DNA of 64,000 nt from Spirochaeta thermophila DSM 6192 (GCF_000147075.1 NC_014484.1:1877501-1941500); one strand, 5' to 3'. Positions 16,660 to 25,764 are shown, counted from the first letter of the stretch. A program made the numbers and translations. Notes: generated by a model not told the origin, from the sequence alone.

Positions 16660-17838
16660 ATGGCTAATGCTCGTACCATCAACGCCATCAACATCTCGCG
16701 GGTCCTCAGACACGTGTGGCACTTTCCCAGGAAGAGCAGGAGCGAGATCGCCGAGGATCTGGGCCTCGACAAGTCCACCGTCACGAAGATCGTGGCATCC
16801 CTCGAACAGATGGGGCTCGTCGTTCCCCGTGAGGAAGGCCCCTCGGGTCCACGCGGCGGGAGGAAGCCCATCTACCTGGGCATCAACCCTTCCTTCGGGA
16901 TGGTCCTGGGGTTCGAACTCCACACCACGACGTATTCCGCCATCGCGCTCGACTTCACCGGAAGGGAACTCTTCTACAAGGAGGCCGCCCTCCCGAAGGA
17001 GGACGACATCATCCTCATCACCGTCCGCATGATCGAGGAGACCAGGGAGGATGTCCGAGCCCTCGGCCTCCCGCTCGCCGGCATAGGGATAGGGCTCTCG
17101 GGTCTGGTCGATCCCTTCGAAGGGGTGGTGCACCGTTCCAACCCCTTGGACATCACCTCCCCCACCGCACTCGTCCCTCCCCTCGAGACACGGTTCGGAC
17201 TTCCCGTGTTCATCGAGAACGACGCGAACTGCTGTTGCTGGGCCGACCTTCTCCAGACGAGGGGGGCCCGTGAGGGGAACGCCCTCTTCATCCTCTCGGA
17301 ATTCCGCCAAACGAGTGCCCACACCGTTCCCCAGATGGGGGTCGGCATCGGCATGGCGTTCCTCTTTCACGAGGGGGTCTTCTACGGCGATCACTTCATC
17401 GCAGGAGAGTTCAAGAGCATCCTCTGGCGGCCCCCGAACGTCACCCAGTTCAGCATCCCGGACGAGGAGGCGGCGCGCATACCCGACCCTCAGGTGGTGA
17501 GGAAGGTCATCGTGGAACTGGGCAAGCACGTGGCATTCCTGGCGAACACCCTCGACCTGAGCCGGATCGTGGTCTGCGGTGATCTGGAGGCCTTCGAGCA
17601 CGAAGTGAAGACCATCTTCATGGAAGAGATTCAGGAAAACTGGCTCTATCCGGAGCAGACTTCCCCCCGCATCGAGATGTCGCCTCTCAAAGAGAAGACC
17701 GTGGCCTACGGCGCCGCGGGGTGCTTCCTCGAGCGTCTCTTCAGCGTGCCGGAGGTGGTCCCCGGCTCCAGGGTCCTTCCCTCGGGCCTACACCTCCTCG
17801 AGCTGGTGCTCGAGCACTGGCAGCGGGGGGAATCCTGA
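16660..17838 (+). CDS. ROK-family sugar-responsive transcriptional regulator
   Basis: A 392-residue regulator. An N-terminal winged helix-turn-helix (residues ~10-70) contains KSRSEIAEDLGLDKSTVTKIVASLEQMGLV. The ROK sugar-kinase-like domain follows (GLSGLVDPFEGVVHRSNPLDI, then the FIENDANCCCWAD strand). The zinc-binding Cys cluster typical of many ROK proteins is not obvious. The kinase-like catalytic region is degenerate, so it should bind sugar but not phosphorylate it. It is divergent from the binding-protein operon and probably represses it. No Shine-Dalgarno sequence is present; the -10 box ends six bases before ATG, which implies a leaderless message. Confidence 0.88.
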   Translation: MANARTINAINISRVLRHVWHFPRKSRSEIAEDLGLDKSTVTKIVASLEQMGLVVPREEGPSGPRGGRKPIYLGINPSFGMVLGFELHTTTYSAIALDFTGRELFYKEAALPKEDDIILITVRMIEETREDVRALGLPLAGIGIGLSGLVDPFEGVVHRSNPLDITSPTALVPPLETRFGLPVFIENDANCCCWADLLQTRGAREGNALFILSEFRQTSAHTVPQMGVGIGMAFLFHEGVFYGDHFIAGEFKSILWRPPNVTQFSIPDEEAARIPDPQVVRKVIVELGKHVAFLANTLDLSRIVVCGDLEAFEHEVKTIFMEEIQENWLYPEQTSPRIEMSPLKEKTVAYGAAGCFLERLFSVPEVVPGSRVLPSGLHLLELVLEHWQRGES

Positions 17839-17856
17839 GACGCCGCAACGACCGTG

Positions 17857-17885
17857 TGTACAGCCGGAAGATTCTCTTCTATAGT
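17857..17885 (+). promoter_or_regulatory. Promoter of the 132-aa unknown gene (TGTACA-17-TATAGT), leaderless configuration
   Basis: TGTACA at 17857-17862, a 17-base spacer, and TATAGT at 17880-17885. The ATG at 17893 begins after exactly seven bases. A second TATAGT copy fills those seven bases. No Shine-Dalgarno sequence is visible. Confidence 0.5.
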
Positions 17886-17892
17886 CTATAGT

Positions 17893-18291
17893 ATGACGGA
17901 ACAGGAATTCCAGAAGGCATACGAGGAGATCCTCGAGGGGCTGGAACGGTTGCCCGATCATGATCCGGACATCATCCAGAAGACAGCGGCCCATCTGGAC
18001 ATGCTCTCCTTTTCGTTCACGCAGGGCAGGCTCGATCTCGACCTCGTGCGGATCACAAAATCCCGGCTGAGGGAAGAACTCGAGCGGCTCGCCTCGCTCG
18101 GCCCCGAGGAGTTCGAGGCCGAGCTCAACATGGAACGCCCTTACTCGGGGGGGGATAAGCAGGCCTGGGCGCGGGAGGCGAAACTCCAGAGGATGCGATT
18201 CCTCCTCGACAAGTATGCCTTCGTGTGCAGACTCAGGGACAACGATCCGGAGACCTGGGATGCGGTGAACGAGCTTTTCTACGACGATTGA
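17893..18291 (+). CDS. Unknown small acidic helical protein
   Basis: A 132-residue soluble protein, not recognised. It is rich in Glu, Asp, Leu and Arg and is predicted to be almost entirely helical (for example EFQKAYEEILEGLERL and EELERLASLGPEEFEAEL). It has no signal peptide or metal motif. A longer frame opens at 17854, but the ATG at 17893 fits both the helical start and the leaderless promoter. The gene is convergent with argA, with 14 bases between the stops. It follows the ROK gene but has its own promoter, so it need not belong to the sugar regulon. Confidence 0.6.
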   Translation: MTEQEFQKAYEEILEGLERLPDHDPDIIQKTAAHLDMLSFSFTQGRLDLDLVRITKSRLREELERLASLGPEEFEAELNMERPYSGGDKQAWAREAKLQRMRFLLDKYAFVCRLRDNDPETWDAVNELFYDD

Positions 18292-18305
18292 CGGACTCGT
18301 CCTGC

Positions 18306-19622
18306 TCAGTCGTGGTCCAGGTCCTTCACGTACACTCGGGAGTTGCGGGAAGGAAGGTAGCGACGACGGCGCTCGGGAGGAAGCTCCTCAGGGGAAGAAA
18401 GCGAAAAGCCCATCTGCTCGAACCAATCCGAGGCCTGCGTCGTGAGGGCGAAGAGACGCGTGAGTCCAGCCTTGCGCGCCTGATCGATGAGGAAGGTGGT
18501 GAGCCTCCGCCCGATCCCCAGGTGCCGCACCGTGGAGTCCATGGCCAGCCCGGCCACCTCACCTTCCTTCCCATAGATATAGAGAGCTCCGCACCCGTAG
18601 ATGCTCCCATCGAGCTCGTACACGTAGAAGTTCTGATATTCGTTCCGAAGCTGATCCGCGCTCCTCGGGAGGAGCACACCCTCGCGGATGAGGGGATCCA
18701 TGAGCCGGAGCACCGCGGGAACATCCTCCTCGCGCATGGGCCGAATGCTCTCGAACTCGTTCCTGTGAATCATGGTCCCCACCCCCAGATTGGAGAAGAT
18801 CTCCTTGAGGAGGACCCCGTCGATCATGGCGTTGAGGATGTGTACACGGTCCACGCCGGCCCTGCACGCACGAGCCGCATGAGCGATGTGCTCGAGATGG
18901 GAGCGGCTGCCCGGATTCATCTCGAGGAGGGCCTCGGCCTGTTCCACGGTGAGTCGGGAGATATACCCTTCCTCGGTGAGCACCACCCCTTCGGGGAGGA
19001 GGAGATCGGCGGCCCTGTACCCCGGTCGGTCGATGAGGTAGAAGAGTTTCTCTGCGGAGAGCTGGGCGGCGATGGTACCGGCGAGTTCGTTGGAGGAGAT
19101 GTTGTAAGGCTTGCCCTGGGCGTTCCACCCCACACAGGGGAAGATGGGAACGATCTCATCGTGAAGGAGCTTTACGACCGGCTCGATGTTCACCCGATCC
19201 ACCCTTCCGGTGCGCAGGAAGTCCACCCCGTCTATCACCCCGAGGCTCCGGGCCCGCACCCAATTGCCCACCACGGCATGGATCCCCTCGCCCGCAAGGG
19301 CGGTCATGAGCCTGGTGGAAACATCGAAGGCCGCCATCTCGATGAAGGGCATGGCCTCCTCCGGCGAGATGCGCACCCCGTCCTTCTCTTCCCAGGAGAT
19401 GCCGTACTGCCTGCAGATCTCGTCGATCCGCTCCTTTGCCCCGGGAACGAGGATCACGTTGATTCCCGCCTGTCTGAGGAGCGCGATGTCTCTCACCAGG
19501 AGTGGAGCGTGGGGGGCCTGCAGCGCACGGTAGTCCACCTTCACCACGAAGGTGGCTCCCCGGAACCTGCGGAGATAGTAGAAGACCTCCCGTATGAGTT
19601 CCACGTGCTCCTGAAGGTTCAT
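18306..19622 (-). CDS. argA: N-acetylglutamate synthase (ArgA type: amino-acid kinase fold plus GNAT)
   Basis: Transfers acetyl from acetyl-CoA to glutamate, the first step of arginine synthesis. The 438 residues closely match E. coli ArgA (443). The N-terminal amino-acid-kinase-like domain (about 1-285, FVVKVDYRAL ... VILVPGAKERID ... YNISSNELAGTIAAQL) carries the regulatory arginine site. The C-terminal GNAT domain (~290-438) has the acetyl-CoA loop VRHLGIGRRLTTFLI and a characteristic ASDWFEQMGF. It lies 24 bases downstream of ndk on the same strand. There is no close Shine-Dalgarno sequence: GGAAGG lies about 17 bases before the ATG. Confidence 0.9.
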   Translation of the reverse strand: MNLQEHVELIREVFYYLRRFRGATFVVKVDYRALQAPHAPLLVRDIALLRQAGINVILVPGAKERIDEICRQYGISWEEKDGVRISPEEAMPFIEMAAFDVSTRLMTALAGEGIHAVVGNWVRARSLGVIDGVDFLRTGRVDRVNIEPVVKLLHDEIVPIFPCVGWNAQGKPYNISSNELAGTIAAQLSAEKLFYLIDRPGYRAADLLLPEGVVLTEEGYISRLTVEQAEALLEMNPGSRSHLEHIAHAARACRAGVDRVHILNAMIDGVLLKEIFSNLGVGTMIHRNEFESIRPMREEDVPAVLRLMDPLIREGVLLPRSADQLRNEYQNFYVYELDGSIYGCGALYIYGKEGEVAGLAMDSTVRHLGIGRRLTTFLIDQARKAGLTRLFALTTQASDWFEQMGFSLSSPEELPPERRRRYLPSRNSRVYVKDLDHD

Positions 19623-19646
19623 AGGGGTATACGCCGTCCTTCCCTC

Positions 19647-20162
19647 TCAGGAGAGATAGTGCTCGGCCTCGTCCGACCTCTTGTATCCGGAGACGAGCTC
19701 TTCTTCCCGGAACCACACCGATATCTCGTATGCGGCCTCCTCGTCCGTAGCCGAAGCATGGATGAGATTGCGGACGCTCCCTTGGGCCGAATTGGTGTAT
19801 TCATAGGTATGGTGGGCAAAATCGCCCCTGATGGTCCCAGGGGGGGCGGAAGCGGGCTCCGTGCTGCCGCAGAGCTTCCTCACGACCGGCACCACGTCCA
19901 CCCCTTCGAGCACGAAGGCCACCACGGGGCCGGAACAGAGGAATTGCACGAGCCTGTTCCACACGGCCTCCCCGTGTCGTACCGCAATATCCTCGTACCG
20001 GTAGTGACGTCGTGCGCGCTCCTCGTCGGGCACGAGCATCTTCATGGCCACGATCTTGAGGCCCGCATCCTCGAACCTCGTGAGGATCCTTCCCACCAAC
20101 CCTCGCCGCACGCCATCAGGCTTGACGAGACAGAGGGTACGCGTGATCTCCTGTGTTCCCAT
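19647..20162 (-). CDS. ndk: Nucleoside diphosphate kinase (long form)
   Basis: Transfers the gamma-phosphate between nucleoside di- and triphosphates through a phospho-histidine. The start TRTLCLVKPDGVRRGLVGRILTRFEDAGLKIVAMK and the active-site segment SVRNLIHASATDEEAAYEI with the catalytic His are diagnostic. At 171 residues it is longer than the usual 140-150. The extra residues form an insertion before the catalytic loop (about 70-100) and a C-terminal extension, as in archaeal-type long NDKs. ATG at 20162 lies six bases after a -10 box, so the message is probably leaderless. Confidence 0.93.
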   Translation of the reverse strand: MGTQEITRTLCLVKPDGVRRGLVGRILTRFEDAGLKIVAMKMLVPDEERARRHYRYEDIAVRHGEAVWNRLVQFLCSGPVVAFVLEGVDVVPVVRKLCGSTEPASAPPGTIRGDFAHHTYEYTNSAQGSVRNLIHASATDEEAAYEISVWFREEELVSGYKRSDEAEHYLS

Positions 20163-20168
20163 GTCCCT

Positions 20169-20196
20169 ATCTTACGAGACATCCCCCTTCTGTCAA
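20169..20196 (-). promoter_or_regulatory. ndk promoter (TTGACA-16-TAAGAT), leaderless configuration
   Basis: On the minus strand TTGACA (20196-20191), a 16-base spacer, and TAAGAT (20174-20169), then six bases and the ndk ATG. AGGGAC in those six bases is too close to the ATG to serve well as a Shine-Dalgarno sequence. Confidence 0.55.
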
Positions 20197-20205
20197 GCAG
20201 TTTCG

Positions 20206-20235
20206 TTGACGAGCGTCATGCTCCTTCACTATAGT
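20206..20235 (+). promoter_or_regulatory. Promoter of the GH130-GT4-GH130 operon (TTGACG-18-TATAGT)
   Basis: TTGACG at 20206-20211, an 18-base spacer, and TATAGT at 20230-20235. A leader of about 40 bases ends with AAGGAGGATCC before the ATG at 20280. It is back to back with the ndk promoter. Confidence 0.65.
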
Positions 20236-20279
20236 TAAAGAGGGAATCCTTCTCTCCCTCTTCTCAACAAGGAGGATCC

Positions 20280-21743
20280 ATGGTCACGGTCACGCGAGTC
20301 CCCGTGAAATTGAGACCCAACCCTCAACGTGTCCTCCTTCGGTATTTCACTCCCGGCGAAAAGGAGCGGATAGAACACGTCCTCGCGAGGATACTCACCC
20401 TCTCGGAAGAAGAGGTGACGGAGCATCTTTCCTCGATATCAGCGCGTTTCTCCCACCATGAGTCCTACCTGAAGGAACGCCTCTCCAGTCACTTCGAAAG
20501 GATACGACCCTACCTCTTCCTGGATGCCGAACTCTCGGAGGAGAGAAAACTCTTCATCGGGAGCTTCTTCACGAGCGAGTATTCCATAGAGGCCTCGGCG
20601 CTCTTCAATCCATCCATCGTTCCCCATCCGGATCAGAGCGGGCTCCCCGAGGGGGCCATCCGCTTCGTCCTCTCCCTACGGGCCACGGGTGAGGGACACA
20701 TCTCCTCCCTCGTCTTCAGGGAAGGGGTCTTCCATCCCGACGGCCGGGTGACGGTGGAGGAATCCGGGGCCCGCTACGTCCTTCCCCCTCAAGTCATCGC
20801 CAATTCCACCTACAACAAGAGGGAGTTCATCGCAAAGCTCACTGAGGCGGGCTACTACAACGAGTACGCCGAACTGCTCCTCTCCCCTCTCGGAGAAGAG
20901 TTCGGCTACCGCGATCTCATCCGGAGGATCGAAGAGCTCAGGGAGGCCACCCCCACCCACACGCGCCCATTCCTCGGAACGCTCGAGGCGATAGAGTGGC
21001 TCGCGAGCTTCAACCAAGAGGTATACTTCCCGCCGGACGTACCGATCGACCGGCGGGTGATCCCCCCCGCGACCGTGGTCGATCTCAAGGGGATAGAGGA
21101 CGCCCGGTTCGTACGCTTCGTGGACGAAAGGGGAGCCGTCACCTACTATGCGACCTACACCGCCTATGACGGCACGAGCTTCTCACCACAGCTCCTCGCG
21201 ACCAAGGACTTCACCCACTTCAGGTTCATCTCGCTCACGGGCAAGGCGGTGAAGAACAAAGGCTTCGCCCTCTTTCCCCGGAAGATAGGGGGAAAGTACT
21301 GCATGCTCGGCCGCCAGGACAACGAGACCATCACCCTCATGTTCTCCGACCACCTGAGCTTCTGGAACGAGTACCGGATCATCCTGAGACCGAAGTATGT
21401 GTGGGAGTTCATCCAGATGGGGAACTGTGGACCGCCCATAGAGACCGAGGCGGGGTGGCTCGTGATCACCCACGGCGTGGGGCCCATGCGCCACTACGCT
21501 CTGGGGGCGGTGCTCCTCGATCGTGAAGACCCCCTCCGCGTCCTCGGGCGACTCAGGGATCCGCTCCTGGAAGCGGTGGGTGAGGAGCGGGCGGGATACG
21601 TGCCGAACGTACTCTACAGCTGCGGCTCCCTCCTGCACGAGGGGAGGCTCCTCATCCCCTACGCGATGTCCGACTACGTGACGAGCTTCGCCATCGTACA
21701 GGTGGATGAGCTTCTCGAGGAACTACTTCACTGCGGTCCCTAG
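20280..21743 (+). CDS. GH130 glycoside phosphorylase (long form, beta-mannan type)
   Basis: A 487-residue member of GH130, a family of inverting phosphorylases acting mainly on beta-mannosides. An N-terminal helical extension (about 1-100) precedes a five-bladed beta-propeller. The conserved propeller strand GIEDARFVRF carries the catalytic Asp. Later blades show YDGTSFSPQLLATKDF and GGKYCMLGRQDNE, the phosphate-binding side. Long GH130 proteins with a helical N-terminus include oligomannan phosphorylases from thermophilic Firmicutes, but substrate specificity cannot be read here. Shine-Dalgarno AAGGAGGA. It is first in an operon with a GT4 glycosyltransferase and a second GH130. Confidence 0.85.
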   Translation: MVTVTRVPVKLRPNPQRVLLRYFTPGEKERIEHVLARILTLSEEEVTEHLSSISARFSHHESYLKERLSSHFERIRPYLFLDAELSEERKLFIGSFFTSEYSIEASALFNPSIVPHPDQSGLPEGAIRFVLSLRATGEGHISSLVFREGVFHPDGRVTVEESGARYVLPPQVIANSTYNKREFIAKLTEAGYYNEYAELLLSPLGEEFGYRDLIRRIEELREATPTHTRPFLGTLEAIEWLASFNQEVYFPPDVPIDRRVIPPATVVDLKGIEDARFVRFVDERGAVTYYATYTAYDGTSFSPQLLATKDFTHFRFISLTGKAVKNKGFALFPRKIGGKYCMLGRQDNETITLMFSDHLSFWNEYRIILRPKYVWEFIQMGNCGPPIETEAGWLVITHGVGPMRHYALGAVLLDREDPLRVLGRLRDPLLEAVGEERAGYVPNVLYSCGSLLHEGRLLIPYAMSDYVTSFAIVQVDELLEELLHCGP

Positions 21744-21799
21744 AGAAGGGAGGTCCGGCTCTGGGGGCCGAGACGCTACCCCATTGAAAGGAGGACTGC

Positions 21800-23020
21800 A
21801 TGCGTATAGGGATGATCTCCACCCATCCGCCCATAGAGTGCGGTATCGCCACGTACTGTCAGTACCTGGTGGAAGCCCTCAGGTTCCACCAGATGGAGAT
21901 CTTCGTGATGAGCCCCTTCGGCGCCCAGGGAGAGCGTGTGTTTCCGGTCTTTCCTCCCGGGAGCGATACCTTCGCCCACACGGTATTCAAGCTCAGTACG
22001 TCCATGACCCCCGACATCATGCACATACAGCACGAGTACGGCCTCTATGGAGAGCAGCGGGGCATGGAGATCGTCGACCTCACACTCCGTTACCATCTGG
22101 TGGGAATCCCAGTGGTCATCACCCTCCACACCGTGTACGAGCACCTCTCACAGGAGGAGAAGATCGTGCTCCACCCGCTCGTCTCGGCGGCTTCCGCCGT
22201 CATCGTTCACGAGGACTTTCAGAAAACGTCCCTCCTCAAGGGTTTCCCCGATATCCCCTCCCTCGAGTCGAAGATCGCGGTCATCGAACATGGGATCAGG
22301 AAGGTAGGGCCGGTACCCAATGCCAAGCACATCCTGGGGCTCGAAGGCAAGAAGGTGGTCCTCCTCGCCGGCTACTTCAGGCCCAGCAAGCGGTTCGAAC
22401 TCATCGTCGATCTGCTGCCCCGCCTGGTGGAGAGGGTGGAAGACCTGGTCCTCGTAGTGGCCGGTAAGACGAGGAACCTGGAGTACGACGAGTACCGCAG
22501 ACAGCTCTTCGAAAAGATCCACTCCTCCCCCGTGGAGGACCGCATCGTGGTCTTCCGTGGCCAGTTCCCCCAGTACACGTTCGACACCATCCTCTCCGCG
22601 GCCGATGTGGTGGTGCTCCCCTACGAGAAAGGGGCACAGAGCGGGATGCTCGCCCAGTGCTTCGCCGCACACAGACCGGTGATCACCTCCGGGCTCCTCG
22701 CCTTCAGAAAGGTGATAGAACGCAGCGGAGGAGGTCTCATCGCGGAACACGACGAAGACTACCTGGAACTCATCCCCCGTGTGCTCAATGACAAGGCCCT
22801 CCATGCCCGGCTTCAAGAGAACATCCGCCGTTATATAGAGAAGAGGGCGTCCTGGAAAAAGGTGGCCGAGGCCCACATCGAGGTGTATCGAAGGATCCTC
22901 GGCTCCAATCTGGGGAAGGCCCGCTACATCTACATTCCCGAACCGGCACAGGACGAGCGGGTGAGACCGTTGTCACCCCGTATCCCCACGGAAGGAGGCG
23001 TGCATGGAACGACATCCTGA
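21800..23020 (+). CDS. GT4-family glycosyltransferase
   Basis: A 406-residue GT-B glycosyltransferase. The N-terminal acceptor domain begins MRIGMISTHPPIECGIATYCQYLVEAL, followed by the DIMHIQHEYGLYG strand common in GT4 mannosyltransferases. The C-terminal nucleotide-sugar domain has KVVLLAGYFRPSKRFELIVDLLP and VVLPYEKGAQSGMLAQCFAAHRPVITS, where the usual E-x7-E motif is degenerate. AAAGGAGG precedes the ATG. The 3' end overlaps the second GH130 gene by 17 bp. GT4 genes between two GH130 genes recur in bacteria and suggest coupled synthesis and phosphorolysis of a mannoside. Confidence 0.85.
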   Translation: MRIGMISTHPPIECGIATYCQYLVEALRFHQMEIFVMSPFGAQGERVFPVFPPGSDTFAHTVFKLSTSMTPDIMHIQHEYGLYGEQRGMEIVDLTLRYHLVGIPVVITLHTVYEHLSQEEKIVLHPLVSAASAVIVHEDFQKTSLLKGFPDIPSLESKIAVIEHGIRKVGPVPNAKHILGLEGKKVVLLAGYFRPSKRFELIVDLLPRLVERVEDLVLVVAGKTRNLEYDEYRRQLFEKIHSSPVEDRIVVFRGQFPQYTFDTILSAADVVVLPYEKGAQSGMLAQCFAAHRPVITSGLLAFRKVIERSGGGLIAEHDEDYLELIPRVLNDKALHARLQENIRRYIEKRASWKKVAEAHIEVYRRILGSNLGKARYIYIPEPAQDERVRPLSPRIPTEGGVHGTTS

Positions 23021-24083
23021 GAACCCCCTCATACGGCCGGAAGACGTATCCCCCTCCAATCCTGAGTATGAGGTGGTAGGGGCTTTCAACCCAGGGGCCA
23101 TCAAGGTGGGGGATGAGTACATCCTCCTCCTCCGCGTGGCCGAACGGGTGCGAAAGGAGGAGGGGTGGATACGGGTACCCCATGTGGAGTTCAGGGAAGA
23201 GGGCAATGGCATCCCCTCGGTCCTGTCATTCAGGGAAGACGATCCCGATGTACGCCTCAAGGACACCAGGGGAGTGGTGTACAAGGGTGTGGACTACCTG
23301 TCCAGCATGAGCCACATCCGCCTCGCGCGGAGCACCGACGGAGTCCACTTCACGGTGGAGCGGGAACCCTTCCTCTTCCCCGCCTCCCCGGTCGAACGTT
23401 TCGGGGTGGAAGACGCCCGGGTGGTGTACCTGGAGGGGCGGTACTGGATCAACTTCACCGTGGTCTCCCCCGATGGATGGGCCACGGCCCTCGCCTCCAC
23501 CACCGACTTCCGAACCGTGGAACGCCACGGGATCATCTTTCATCCCCAGAACAAGGACGTGTGTCTCTTTCCGGAAAAGATAAAAGGAAAGTACGCGGCG
23601 CTCCACAGACCCAACAACGAAGGCTTCGGAAAACCGTCGATCTGGTACGCGGAATCGCCGGACCTCCTTCACTGGGGAGCGCACTCCTGCCTTGCCCGAC
23701 CAAGGCCCACCGTGTGGGAGGCGATGAAGATAGGGGGCGGCGCGCCTTCGATCAGGACGACGGAGGGGTGGCTCCAGATCTACCACGCGAAAGGCGAGGG
23801 ACAACGCTACACCCTCTTCGCCCTTCTCCTCGACCACGAAGATCCCCGGAAGATCGTCGCGCGGGGTACCGTTCCCCTCATGGAACCCGAGGCACCCTAC
23901 GAGAAGGAAGGCTTCTTCGGAAACGTGCTCTTCACCAACGGGATCATCGCCCACGAGGACGGGACCCTCTCCATATACTACGGCGCGGCGGATCAGTATA
24001 CCTGCCTCGTCCGTACCGGAGTGGACGAGGTCCTCGCTCATCTCGAGGCCCACGGTGAACGGGGGCCTCGAGCAGCAGGCTGA
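23004..24083 (+). CDS. GH130 glycoside phosphorylase (short form)
   Basis: A 359-residue five-bladed propeller enzyme of GH130 without the helical N-terminal extension of its operon partner. Diagnostic features are AFNPGAIKVGDEYILLLRVAERV at the first blade, FGVEDARVVYLEGRYWINFT with the catalytic Asp, and WEAMKIGGGAPSIRTTEGWLQIYH, whose region contacts phosphate. Short GH130 members include beta-1,4-mannosylglucose and mannobiose phosphorylases and beta-1,2-mannobiose phosphorylases; the exact linkage is not determined. GGAAGGAGG lies seven bases before the ATG. It is the last gene of the operon, followed by the terminator at 24105. Confidence 0.87.
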   Translation: MERHPENPLIRPEDVSPSNPEYEVVGAFNPGAIKVGDEYILLLRVAERVRKEEGWIRVPHVEFREEGNGIPSVLSFREDDPDVRLKDTRGVVYKGVDYLSSMSHIRLARSTDGVHFTVEREPFLFPASPVERFGVEDARVVYLEGRYWINFTVVSPDGWATALASTTDFRTVERHGIIFHPQNKDVCLFPEKIKGKYAALHRPNNEGFGKPSIWYAESPDLLHWGAHSCLARPRPTVWEAMKIGGGAPSIRTTEGWLQIYHAKGEGQRYTLFALLLDHEDPRKIVARGTVPLMEPEAPYEKEGFFGNVLFTNGIIAHEDGTLSIYYGAADQYTCLVRTGVDEVLAHLEAHGERGPRAAG

Positions 24084-24104
24084 TCTCCTACGTGATGGTA
24101 CACA

Positions 24105-24135
24105 AGAGGCCCACCCTGAGGGTGGGCCTCTCTTT
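24105..24135. terminator. Shared terminator between GH130 operon and htrA (bidirectional)
   Basis: A perfect 12-bp stem, AGAGGCCCACCC / GGGTGGGCCTCT, with a 3-base loop sits between the two convergent units. CTTTC follows on the plus strand and TTGTG on the minus strand. Confidence 0.7.
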
Positions 24136-24152
24136 CATCACGTCAGGGACAC

Positions 24153-25667
24153 CTATCTGGGTACCTTGAGTCCGATCACCACCTCGGTGGTGCCCCGGAG
24201 CACGCTGAAACGTACCGTGGCCCCCGGCCTACTCGTCTCGGCAAGAGCCCCGTAGAAGTCCTTCACCGACCTCACGGCACGCTCTCCCACACCGGTGATC
24301 ACATCCCCTGCACGGAGCCCGGCCACCGCAGGTGGAGTCCCGGCCGCCACCTGTACCACCAGGACACCCGTACGGGCCTCGACCCCGTACCGCTCACGCA
24401 CCTCGTCGGTGAGCTGGGTGACCATGAGACCGGGCCACAACTGCTCCACGGCCCGGGAAAGCTCATCGTCGGTCTTCCTCTCCCCGAGGCGCACGGTGAA
24501 GATCTTGCTCCCGCCCTGCCTGAGTACCTCTATCTCAACACGCTCACCGGGGCTCCGCATCCCGATCTCCCGGGAGAGCTCCGAGGCCTGGGTGATGACG
24601 GTGTTCCCCGCCCGTACCACAAAGTCCCCCGGCCTCAGCCCCGCCTGCCACGCGGGGGACCCCACGTACACGTTGGAGATGAGCGTCCCCTTCTTCCCCT
24701 TGATACCGAGAGCCTCGGCAAACCCGGGGAACGCTACGTCCGAAGGGTCGAGGAGGGTCACTCCCAGCCATCCATAGGCCACGTGTCCTTTCTCGATGAG
24801 CTGTTCCATGGCACGCTTCGCCACGTTGATGGGGATGGCGAACCCGAGCCCCACGTTGCCTCCGGTCTGGGAGGCGATCCATGCGTTGATCCCTATCACC
24901 TCGGCGTCAAGGTTCACGAGCGCTCCGCCCGAGTTGCCCGGATTGATGGCCGCATCGGTCTGGATGTAGTCCGTGAACTCACCGATCTGCGTACCGGGGG
25001 GGCTCTTCCTCCCCAAGGCGCTCACTATCCCGGCCGTCACGGTGGACTCGAACCCGTACGGATTGCCCACCGCGAGCACCCAGTCGCCCACCTCGAGGGT
25101 ATCGGAGTCGCCCAGGCGGGCCACCGGTATCTCCTCGGAGGTCTCAAAAGAGACCACCGCGAGGTCGATCCGCTCGTCTTTCCCCACGATCTTCGCCGGA
25201 AAGCTCCGCTGGTCGTAGAGTTTCACGCTGATCTCGTCCGCATCCCCCACCACGTGGGCATTCGTGAGCACGTAGACCGTCTTCCCGTCACGACGTACGA
25301 TCACGCCCGAGCCGAGTCCGCTCCGCCTGAACTCCCGTTCCTGGAACTGCGGTGTCCCGAAGAAGAAGTCCCAGGGGGACTCGAAGGAGGGCACCCGCTG
25401 CTTCACCACCTCCACCACGTTGATCTCCACCACCACAGGGAGGACATCACGTGAGACCCGGTTGAAGATCTCCTCAAAGGCCCTCGGATCGACATAGGTC
25501 TTCTCGACCACCCGTTCCTCCCTCACGGGCACCGCAGAGGGAGAGGGATCGACCGTCTGGCCGGCTGCCGTAGGGGAGTCGACGAAGGCCACGTTCTGCT
25601 GCGCCTGCGTGCACGCAACCACGAGGAACACGAACGCCACGGCTCTGAGGACAAGATTCCGCTTCAT
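24153..25667 (-). CDS. HtrA/DegP-type serine protease, lipoprotein, two PDZ domains
   Basis: An envelope quality-control protease of 504 residues. The signal peptide ends AFVFLVVACT, giving a lipobox with Cys19, so this HtrA is probably membrane-anchored by lipid. The trypsin-like domain has the complete triad: His138 in LTNAHVVGD, Asp168 in RIDLAVV, and Ser246 in NPGNSGGAL. Two PDZ domains follow, about 290-385 (GWLGVTLLDPSD ...) and 405-504. GGGAGGAG precedes the ATG. It lies downstream of two hsp20 genes on the same strand, but a strong terminator separates them. Confidence 0.92.
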   Translation of the reverse strand: MKRNLVLRAVAFVFLVVACTQAQQNVAFVDSPTAAGQTVDPSPSAVPVREERVVEKTYVDPRAFEEIFNRVSRDVLPVVVEINVVEVVKQRVPSFESPWDFFFGTPQFQEREFRRSGLGSGVIVRRDGKTVYVLTNAHVVGDADEISVKLYDQRSFPAKIVGKDERIDLAVVSFETSEEIPVARLGDSDTLEVGDWVLAVGNPYGFESTVTAGIVSALGRKSPPGTQIGEFTDYIQTDAAINPGNSGGALVNLDAEVIGINAWIASQTGGNVGLGFAIPINVAKRAMEQLIEKGHVAYGWLGVTLLDPSDVAFPGFAEALGIKGKKGTLISNVYVGSPAWQAGLRPGDFVVRAGNTVITQASELSREIGMRSPGERVEIEVLRQGGSKIFTVRLGERKTDDELSRAVEQLWPGLMVTQLTDEVRERYGVEARTGVLVVQVAAGTPPAVAGLRAGDVITGVGERAVRSVKDFYGALAETSRPGATVRFSVLRGTTEVVIGLKVPR

Positions 25668-25731
25668 ACCACTCCTCCCTCATGACGAGCTTCTCTCACA
25701 AAAACGAATCCGGCCGGAAAAAGTTACAACA

Positions 25732-25764
25732 CAACAGGGGCTGCCCATCGGGCAGCCCCTGTTG
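25732..25764 (-). terminator. Terminator after the hsp20 pair
   Basis: A perfect 15-bp stem, CAACAGGGGCTGCCC / GGGCAGCCCCTGTTG, with a 3-base loop lies five bases after the hsp20 stop. TGTTGTAACTTTTT follows on the minus strand, so the T-run is slightly displaced. Confidence 0.75.
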
